Below are positions 26,821 to 33,242 of a stretch of 33,242 bases of DNA, piece by piece. Origin of the DNA: Nitrospinota bacterium (GTDB lineage: Bacteria > Nitrospinota_A > UBA7883). The number at the start of each line of letters is the position of its first letter. The first letter of the stretch is position 1. The stretch lies in NCBI GenBank assembly GCA_029879765.1, contig JAOUPQ010000005.1:1-33242 (forward strand), read 5' to 3'. The notes under the pieces were generated by a model. The model saw only the letters and a list, made by a program, of their open reading frames with translations, ran no database searches and had not been told where the DNA came from. The position numbers were made by a program, and so were the translations under genes.

Positions 26821-28812
26821 TCATACGATGAGAATGGGCGCGATAACCAGCGAGATGATGGACATCAGCTTGATCAGGATGTTCATGGCCGGTCCGGAAG
26901 TATCCTTGAAAGGATCTCCCACAGTGTCGCCGATGACCGCCGCACGATGAGCGTCCGATCCCTTGCCGCCATGATTGCCCGACTCGATGTACTTCTTGGC
27001 GTTATCCCAGGCGCCGCCGCTGTTGGCCATGAACAGCGCCAGGGTCACACCCGTCACCAGGGCGCCGGCCAGCATTCCGCCCAGACCTGCCGGGCCCAGC
27101 AGCAGGCCCACTATAACCGGGGCCAGGACTGCGGTAACCCCTGGCAGCATCATCTCGAACAGGGCAGCTTTAGTGGCGATATCCACACAGGTGGCCGGGT
27201 CCGGCTTGCCGGTCCCTTCCATCAGGCCCGGGATATCCCGGAACTGGCGGCGGATCTCCTCCACCATCTTCATGGCGGCCTTTCCCACGCTTTTCATGGT
27301 CATGGATGCGATAATGAATGTTATGCCACCGCCCAGGAACAGGCCGATGACCACTCTTGCGTCCACCAGGTTGATAGTGTCAAGATGCACCGCCTGGGTG
27401 TAGGCGGAGAATAGCGCCAGCGCCGTCAGGGCCGCCGAGCCGATGGCGAAACCTTTGCCGATGGCGGCGGTGGTGTTCCCCAGGGCGTCCAGGCTGTCGG
27501 TGATCTTTCTGGTCTCCGGTCCCAATCCGGACATCTCGGAGATTCCTCCGGCGTTGTCTGCGATAGGCCCATAGGCGTCCACGCTCATGGTGATTCCCAC
27601 AGTGCCCAACATCCCCACGGCGGCCAGACCCACGCCATACAGTCCCGCCCAGCTGTTGGCCAGGAAGGTCGCTATGGCGATAACCACCACCGGAGCCGCC
27701 ACAGACTCCATGGCCAGAGCCACGCCTGTGATGATCAGTGTCGCCGCGCCGGTGGATGTGGAGGCGGCCAGGTTCTTCACCGGGCCGAACATTCCCGTGT
27801 AGTATTCAGTGAGCATGCCGATCATGACTCCAGCCAGACAGCCAGCCACCAGGGCGCCCCAAATTCCCCATTGCACGTCATTGGGCATGAGAGCAAGGAC
27901 AACGGGCATGGCAAGCAGCAGCATTAGGGCAGCGGCCACCAGGGCGGTGTATCGCAGCACGGCGGCGGGATCCACACCCTTCATCATGCGCATGGAGGCG
28001 ATGCCAAAGCCAGAGGCCAGAAGTCCGATCATGGCGATCACCAACGGCAGGATCATGTAGCGGGTGGGCTCCAGCATGGTGGCGCCTATGGTCATGGTGG
28101 CCACCATCGAGCCTACGTATGACTCGAATATATCCGCGCCCAGTCCGGCGGTGTCCCCCACGCAGTCGCCCACGTTGTCGGCGATAACGCCTGGGTTGCG
28201 CGGGTCATCCTCGGGGATTCCGGCTTCCACTTTGCCCACCAGGTCCGAGCCCACATCGGCGCTTTTTGTATATATGCCGCCGCCCACGCGGGCGAACAGC
28301 GCGATGGTGGAAGCGCCCATGGCGAACCCGGCAAGGTATTGGATGTTGGCCGCTTCCGAAAAGGCCACGTACATAATATAGAAGAAACTAAGGCCGATAA
28401 GCCCCAGGCTGGCCACGGAAAGACCCATGATCGAGCCTCCCTCAAAGGCGACCTGCAGCGCGGCGTCCTGCCCTTTTTGGTTGGCGGCGGCGGATGTGCG
28501 CACGTTGGCCATGGTGGCGCCTTTCATCCCGATGAATCCGGCGGCCATGGAGCATGCCGCGCCCACCACGAAGGCTATGGCTGTTTGCCAATGGATAAAC
28601 ACCGCCAGCAGGATGAATACGAAAACAATAAAACCGGCGAGGATGGAGTATTCCCTGCGCAGGAAAGTCATTGCCCCTGTGTGGATCAGCTCGGCGATTT
28701 CCTTCATCTTGTCGTTGCCGGGATCCTGTTTTTGGACCTCATGGTAAAGCCAGTAGACCCCGCCCAGGCCCACAGCGCCGACCACAATCGCTAAAAAAAC
28801 CAGAACTGTCAT
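26821..28812 (-). CDS. hppA: Membrane-bound ion-translocating pyrophosphatase
   Basis: [118 protein letters not shown]. Confidence 0.96.
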   Translation of the reverse strand: MTVLVFLAIVVGAVGLGGVYWLYHEVQKQDPGNDKMKEIAELIHTGAMTFLRREYSILAGFIVFVFILLAVFIHWQTAIAFVVGAACSMAAGFIGMKGATMANVRTSAAANQKGQDAALQVAFEGGSIMGLSVASLGLIGLSFFYIMYVAFSEAANIQYLAGFAMGASTIALFARVGGGIYTKSADVGSDLVGKVEAGIPEDDPRNPGVIADNVGDCVGDTAGLGADIFESYVGSMVATMTIGATMLEPTRYMILPLVIAMIGLLASGFGIASMRMMKGVDPAAVLRYTALVAAALMLLLAMPVVLALMPNDVQWGIWGALVAGCLAGVMIGMLTEYYTGMFGPVKNLAASTSTGAATLIITGVALAMESVAAPVVVIAIATFLANSWAGLYGVGLAAVGMLGTVGITMSVDAYGPIADNAGGISEMSGLGPETRKITDSLDALGNTTAAIGKGFAIGSAALTALALFSAYTQAVHLDTINLVDARVVIGLFLGGGITFIIASMTMKSVGKAAMKMVEEIRRQFRDIPGLMEGTGKPDPATCVDIATKAALFEMMLPGVTAVLAPVIVGLLLGPAGLGGMLAGALVTGVTLALFMANSGGAWDNAKKYIESGNHGGKGSDAHRAAVIGDTVGDPFKDTSGPAMNILIKLMSIISLVIAPILIV

Positions 28813-28866
28813 AATTCCCCCTTTATGTTTCGGGTATCAGTTAAAATTCGACGCGTTTTTGGCTTC

Positions 28867-29400
28867 CTAGGCCTTGAATAAAAACCTGCTTTCCAAAAGG
28901 TCGAAGGCCGATTCCAGGCCATCCAGGAATCCATCTTCCTCTTCAGTTGAAAACGCGCTTAATACATAATCGCTGGCGGCCATTCCTTCCGGTGGTCGCC
29001 CAACTCCAAGCCTTATCCGGTGGAAATCGGCCCCGCCGATACTTTCCATTATTGATCGCAGTCCGTTATGCCCGCCATGGCCTCCGCCAATTTTATACCG
29101 GGCCTCCCCGAACTTTATATCAATATCGTCATGCAGAACCAAAAGGTCCGATGGCTCCAGGCCCAGGTCATCCATCGCCTGGCGAACCGGGCCGCCGGAC
29201 AGGTTCATAAAAGAACCTGGCTTTAGAAAGGATGTGTCCACCCCGCTGGGCGACGCTTGAAGGAACCAGGATCCGTATTGTTTCCCCATCTTGCGTTGTC
29301 CGAACCGGGACAGATAAACATCCACTGCCATGAATCCGGCATTGTGCCTTGTGAAGGCGTATCTGGCGCCAGGATTGCCCAGCCCGACCACAAGCTTCAC
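28867..29400 (-). CDS. pth: Peptidyl-tRNA hydrolase
   Basis: MKLVVGLGNPGARYAFTRHNAGFMAVD, FLKPGSFMNLSGGPV, LLVLHDDIDIKFGEARYKIGGGHGGHNGLRSI, RIRLGVGRPP. Confidence 0.95.
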   Translation of the reverse strand: MKLVVGLGNPGARYAFTRHNAGFMAVDVYLSRFGQRKMGKQYGSWFLQASPSGVDTSFLKPGSFMNLSGGPVRQAMDDLGLEPSDLLVLHDDIDIKFGEARYKIGGGHGGHNGLRSIMESIGGADFHRIRLGVGRPPEGMAASDYVLSAFSTEEEDGFLDGLESAFDLLESRFLFKA

Positions 29401-29428
29401 TTTTTCGCCGGATTATTTTCCAAACCGA

Positions 29429-30076
29429 TTATTTCTTTTTAGCGTCCTTTGCCGGGGCGGCATTGGCCGCTGCCCCTTCTTCGCCTTGTCCAGCCGCCCC
29501 AGCTTTCTTGTCCTGCTTCGGCATGGCCACGGAGATAACCGGAGTTTCCGGGTCGGTCAGGACTGTCACCGCCTCGGAGCGCACCACATCCTTGGCTTTC
29601 CAGGTTTCTCCCACGTCCATTCCCCTGATGTCCACTTCCAGCCGGAGGGGGATATCCTTGGGCAGGCACTCGATGAGAAGTTTCTTCCGGTGCTCGCGCA
29701 GCTCTCCACCTTTTTCCTTCACGCCCACGGGCACGCCGTTAAACTCCAGCTCCATCTCCAGCCTCATCGGCTTGCTCTCGTCGATCTCCAAAAGATCGAT
29801 ATGCAAAAGGGTGTCGAGGGTGGGATGCACATCCAGGCTTTTGATCATCACAGCCCGCTCTTTTTTGTCCCCCTCGATCCGCGAATGGATGATCCTGTGG
29901 GAGCCGCCCCGGGTCTCCAGCAGTTTCAAGACCTCTTTTACATCGAGGCTGACGGGCACGTTCTCTCCATGGCCATAGATCATTCCGGGCAGTTTGCCTT
30001 CCCGGCGAAGCCTGCGCGATGGGCCTTTGCGCCCCACCTCTCTTAGTGTTCCACCCAAGTTTACTGCTTCACTCAT
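29429..30076 (-). CDS. rplY: 50S ribosomal protein L25/CTC family
   Basis: LREVGRKGPSRRLRREGKLPGMIYGHGENVPVSLD...; TL domain with basic/Ala-rich C-terminal tail; synteny with prs and pth. Confidence 0.92.
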   Translation of the reverse strand: MSEAVNLGGTLREVGRKGPSRRLRREGKLPGMIYGHGENVPVSLDVKEVLKLLETRGGSHRIIHSRIEGDKKERAVMIKSLDVHPTLDTLLHIDLLEIDESKPMRLEMELEFNGVPVGVKEKGGELREHRKKLLIECLPKDIPLRLEVDIRGMDVGETWKAKDVVRSEAVTVLTDPETPVISVAMPKQDKKAGAAGQGEEGAAANAAPAKDAKKK

Positions 30077-30137
30077 TTATCTGTATCCTTTTTTGGTTAG
30101 GTTTTTTTTTGGCGCCAGTTCGGCCTGGCGCGGTGTT

Positions 30138-31094
30138 TTAATATTCGAACAAGGAGCTGACCGAAGTCTCCGCATGGATTCTCATAATCGCCTCCCCCAA
30201 AAGCTTGGCCACCGAAAGGCGGGTAATCTTGGAATAATCTCCGTTTTCCTCCGCATGGAAAATGGAGTTGCTGGTTATGATCTCCCGCAGGGGAGAGCTG
30301 CTGATCCTGTCCATGGCCGGGCCGGAGAGCACCGCATGGGTGCAACATGCGGAAACGGATCTGGCGCCCGCGTTCATCAGGGCCTTGACGGCTTCCGTCA
30401 AGGTCCCCGCCGTGTCCACCATGTCGTCCACTATCAGCACATCGCGGTCCATGACTTCGCCAATGATATGCATCACATTGGCCACGTTTTTATCGGAACG
30501 GCGTTTGTCTATTATACCAAGCCCGGCGCCGATGACCTTGGCGAAACTGCGCGCCCGTTCCACGCCGCCGGCGTCGGGGCTGAAAATCACCAGATCTTTA
30601 TAATCGCCATTTTTCAGGTGATCTATGAATATGGGGGCGGCGTACAGGTGGTCCACCGGCAGATCGAAAAAACCTTGAATCTGGCCCGCGTGCAGGTCCA
30701 TGGTCAACACCCGGTCCGCGCCGGAGGCGGTGATGAGGTCCGCCACCAGCTTGGCGGTGATGGGGGTGCGCGACTGCACTTTTCTGTCCTGTCGGGCATA
30801 TCCGAAATAAGGGATCACCGCGGTGATTCTTTTGGCCGAGGCGCGTTTGATGGCGTCGATCATGATGAGCAGTTCCATCAGGTTGTCGTTGACGCTGGTG
30901 GAAGTGGACTGGATCACGAACACGTCTGAGCCTCGCACGTTCTGCTGGATCTGCACAAAGATCTCCCCATCAGAGAAGTTTGAAACTTCCCTGGAGCTCA
31001 AAGGCACAGAGATCGATCGTGAAATCTCATCAGCCAGGGGCAGATTGCTCCTTCCGCTGATAAGCACCAGCCTTTCGTTGTCCAATACGCTCAT
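30138..31094 (-). CDS. prs: Ribose-phosphate pyrophosphokinase
   Basis: FSDGEIFVQIQQNVRGSDVFVIQSTS, RITAVIPYFGYARQDRK, VLTMDLHAGQIQGFFDLPVDHL, DVLIVDDMVDTAGTL. Confidence 0.97.
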   Translation of the reverse strand: MSVLDNERLVLISGRSNLPLADEISRSISVPLSSREVSNFSDGEIFVQIQQNVRGSDVFVIQSTSTSVNDNLMELLIMIDAIKRASAKRITAVIPYFGYARQDRKVQSRTPITAKLVADLITASGADRVLTMDLHAGQIQGFFDLPVDHLYAAPIFIDHLKNGDYKDLVIFSPDAGGVERARSFAKVIGAGLGIIDKRRSDKNVANVMHIIGEVMDRDVLIVDDMVDTAGTLTEAVKALMNAGARSVSACCTHAVLSGPAMDRISSSPLREIITSNSIFHAEENGDYSKITRLSVAKLLGEAIMRIHAETSVSSLFEY

Positions 31095-31133
31095 GGCTCT
31101 CCCATCATATGCTTGTGTAAGGTGTGGCCACCC

Positions 31134-31208
31134 TGGCTGGGGCGGGAGGATTCGAACCTCCGAATGCGGGCTCCAAAGGCCCGTGTCTTACCGCTTGACG
31201 ACGCCCCA
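31134..31208 (-). tRNA. tRNA-Gln (anticodon TTG), encoded CCA
   Basis: Minus strand TGGGGCGTCGTCAAGCGGTAAGACACGGGCCTTTGGAGCCCGCATTCGGAGGTTCGAATCCTCCCGCCCCAGCCA. 7-bp acceptor stem, anticodon loop CTTTGGA, GGTTCGAATCC T-arm, discriminator G plus CCA. Confidence 0.95.
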
Positions 31209-31378
31209 CTTACAAAACGAAGTATTTTATCCTTACATCAGCCCAAAATCCATAACATTTTGTTCTTTTCCGCAGAACATGCCCCAAACCGCGGGGATTA
31301 AATCGGGTGAAATAATGGATTCCCAATGAATTCAATAGGAATACGTTAAATAGGCGGGTTTTTTAAATTGATATTTCT

Positions 31379-31407
31379 TTGACATTATCTCTGACGTTAG
31401 ATAGAAT
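31379..31407 (+). promoter_or_regulatory. Sigma70-type promoter upstream of the CMD-family gene
   Basis: TTGACA (31379-31384), exactly 17-nt spacer, TAGAAT (31402-31407). Confidence 0.75.
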
Positions 31408-31424
31408 CCATCCTATGTGAATAT

Positions 31425-31447
31425 TAGAAGAGGGGGTCTCTCTTCTA
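31425..31447 (+). promoter_or_regulatory. 5' leader hairpin in the CMD-family transcript
   Basis: Perfect 8-bp inverted repeat TAGAAGAG-ggggtct-CTCTTCTA starting about 18 nt after the -10 element. Confidence 0.55.
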
Positions 31448-31537
31448 GGCAGAAAAGGTGGGAGTTTCCAGGCGCTGCGGTGGCGTGGTGTTTTGGGCTT
31501 TTACAAAACAACAATATTATTTCAAGGGGATTTCTAA

Positions 31538-32071
31538 ATGAGCAACGTACAAAAGATGCTGGATATTCGTGCGCAAATGAAAGAACTGTCCGGCCAGATG
31601 AACGACGCGGAAGCCAACGAATATATGGACGCCGTTTCCGGATTCAATCCTCGCATGTTCAAGATCATCAACACCGTCAGCCCGGACGCGGGCGTTTGCT
31701 TCGGCAACTATTACTCCACTGTGTTTTCTGATGGCGCGTTGAGCCAGAAGATCAAAGAACTCATGTTCATGTCCGGCGGCGTGGGCACCATGTCCTCCAA
31801 ATGTATCGTCCATGTCATCCCCGCTTGCGAGAACGGCGCCTCCATTGGTGAGATTTTCGAGGCGGCTACCGTGGGCGTTATCCTGGGCGGTTTCTCCCCC
31901 AGGGGCGCGGGCATCCCTTACGCTTTCGACTATGCCCTCAAATGCATCGAAGGCGCCACCGCCTATCATAACGAGCTGAAAGCCTCCGGCAACAAAGCCA
32001 AGGCCAAGGCCGCTGGTTTCGAGGCGATGGCTGTCCGCCCCGCCAATATCGATGGTGGTATCGACAGGTAA
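31538..32071 (+). CDS. Carboxymuconolactone decarboxylase/AhpD-like family protein, single active-site-type Cys
   Basis: DGALSQKIKELMFMSGGVGTMSSKCIVHVIPACENGASIGEIFEAATVGVILGG has the CMD pattern (KIKEL, C..H, G.S..EI.EA). RBS AAGGGG upstream of the ATG. Confidence 0.8.
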   Translation: MSNVQKMLDIRAQMKELSGQMNDAEANEYMDAVSGFNPRMFKIINTVSPDAGVCFGNYYSTVFSDGALSQKIKELMFMSGGVGTMSSKCIVHVIPACENGASIGEIFEAATVGVILGGFSPRGAGIPYAFDYALKCIEGATAYHNELKASGNKAKAKAAGFEAMAVRPANIDGGIDR

Positions 32072-32097
32072 TCCCTCCCGCAAGGGTTTGCGATCAC

Positions 32098-32131
32098 GCC
32101 GGGCCCGCCAACACGGGCCCGGCTTTTTTTT
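32098..32131 (+). terminator. Rho-independent terminator of the CMD-family gene
   Basis: Perfect 10-bp stem GCCGGGCCCG-ccaaca-CGGGCCCGGC followed by T8, 26 nt after the stop codon. Confidence 0.95.
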
Positions 32132-32254
32132 CTTGCCTGCCCTCGGGGCCATTTTGCATTGCGTCCCGGGCGCATATCCCCTGGATTACGCCAGCCCTGC
32201 GGTCTGGTGTTGGCTCCGGCCAGGCGGCAAACCTGTATTCAACAAATATAAAGG

Positions 32255-33025
32255 ATGGCGACAGTGAATGATTCGGCAAAAGTGGCGATAGTGACAGGAG
32301 CTTCCAGTGGAATGGGAATGGAGACTGCCCGCCGGTTCTCCAGGGAAGGATACCGGCTGGCCCTTGGCGCGAGAACCGTGGAAAAGATGGAGAAGCTGGC
32401 CCAGTCCCTGGATAATCCGGACCGGGTGTATACGGCAGCCCTGGACCTGACCTCGCCTTCTTCCATAGAGAGTTTCGCCAAATCCACCCAGGAGCGCTTC
32501 GGCAAGGTGGATCTGTTGGTCAACTGCGCTGGGGTGGCCCTAGGCAGGGAGCCGGCGGACCAGGGAAACCTGGAGGAATGGCGGACCATGGTGGAGACCG
32601 ATTACTATGGCCCCATGGCGCTGGTCCGGGCCGTTTTGCCGGGGATGAGGGCGCAAGGTGGCGGCCATATAATCAATATCGGCGCCCTGGCGGCGCTCTT
32701 TCCCCATCCCGGTTCGGCGGCCTACGCTTCCGCCAAGGAGGGGATGAGGATGTTTTTGAAATGTCTTCGGGAGGATACCCTGGGCAGCGGAATCAGGATC
32801 ACCAACATAGACCCGGGAATCACCGACACTGATTTTGCCCTGACCAGGTTCCGGGGAAACAGCGAGGCTGTGGGCAAGCTCCTGGAAGGTTTCACCCCTT
32901 TGACCGCCGGGGATATGGCGGACTGTATATGGTTCGCCGCTTCCGCTCCGGCTCATGTGAATATTGACCAGATGACCGTCACGCCCACGGATCAGGCAAG
33001 CCCCACCCGACTGCACAAAAGATAA
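32255..33025 (+). CDS. Short-chain dehydrogenase/reductase
   Basis: VAIVTGASSGMGMETARRFSREGYRLALGAR, DLLVNCAGVALG, HIINIGALAALFPHPGSAAYASAKEGMRMFLKCLRED (YxxxK). Confidence 0.93.
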   Translation: MATVNDSAKVAIVTGASSGMGMETARRFSREGYRLALGARTVEKMEKLAQSLDNPDRVYTAALDLTSPSSIESFAKSTQERFGKVDLLVNCAGVALGREPADQGNLEEWRTMVETDYYGPMALVRAVLPGMRAQGGGHIINIGALAALFPHPGSAAYASAKEGMRMFLKCLREDTLGSGIRITNIDPGITDTDFALTRFRGNSEAVGKLLEGFTPLTAGDMADCIWFAASAPAHVNIDQMTVTPTDQASPTRLHKR

Positions 33026-33242
33026 TGAGCTCTGAGGCGCCCGAGGAAAAGGGGCGACAAAGCTCCTCCAGAATATTGCTGCTGCTGCTGGGCGCCGCAG
33101 TGGTGGTGGGGGCGGTCATGTTTTGGCTGGGGATGAAAGCGCTGGATATGTCCGGGGTGGCCATGGAGCATAACAAGCTTCTGAAACAAAAGACCCAGGC
33201 GTGCTCCGACCGAGGCCGATTGGATGAATGCGCGAAAGTGAT
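33025..33242 (+). CDS. Membrane-anchored hypothetical protein, truncated by the window edge
   Basis: TAATG overlap with the SDR stop; MSSEAPEEKGRQSSSRILLLLLGAAVVVGAVMFWLGMKALDMSGVAMEHNKLLKQKTQACSDRGRLDECAKV... with one N-terminal TM. Confidence 0.65.
   Translation, partial: MSSEAPEEKGRQSSSRILLLLLGAAVVVGAVMFWLGMKALDMSGVAMEHNKLLKQKTQACSDRGRLDECAKV

Noticed and set aside
1-33242. CRISPR arrays, IS elements, prophage, att sites
   Set aside because: No regularly spaced direct repeats, transposase/integrase motifs or terminal inverted repeats were recognised; the tRNA-Gln has no visible integrase nearby.

Overview
The window is mostly bacterial core-genome sequence. About 24 CDSs lie on the minus strand and about 6 on the plus strand, packed into compact, often overlapping operons, with one tRNA-Gln. 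I saw no phage, IS element or CRISPR array.

Main blocks:
(a) A long minus-strand block: pheA - tyrA - cmk - rpsA - sppA - PMT-type glycosyltransferase - aroK - aroC - MrfA/MrfB-like helicase-exonuclease fusion - ispD - divergent GIY-YIG protein.
(b) nadC - NFACT/RqcH-like - lpd - ParA-like ATPase - small coiled-coil/TPR protein - receiver-histidine kinase.
(c) tRNA-Gln - prs - rplY - pth - hppA.
(d) Plus-strand genes: CNT nucleoside transporter, small membrane protein, radical SAM protein, Cache-domain lipoprotein, single-Cys carboxymuconolactone decarboxylase-family protein, SDR, and a truncated membrane protein.

Most interesting candidates:
1. A predicted lipoprotein that joins a dCache-like sensor to a C-terminal domain carrying the Thr/Cys/His signature of the CheD deamidase.
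2. A ParA ATPase whose P-loop Lys is replaced by Arg (KGGCGRTT). It is coupled to a small protein whose N-terminus (MEKNKGRGLLAVV) resembles the ParA-activating box of ParB, but which then continues as coiled coil plus TPR instead of a DNA-binding ParB.
3. A single-polypeptide fusion of a MrfA-like DUF1998 helicase with a MrfB-like DEDD exonuclease.

All assignments come from reading the sequence and recalled family motifs. No database search was run.
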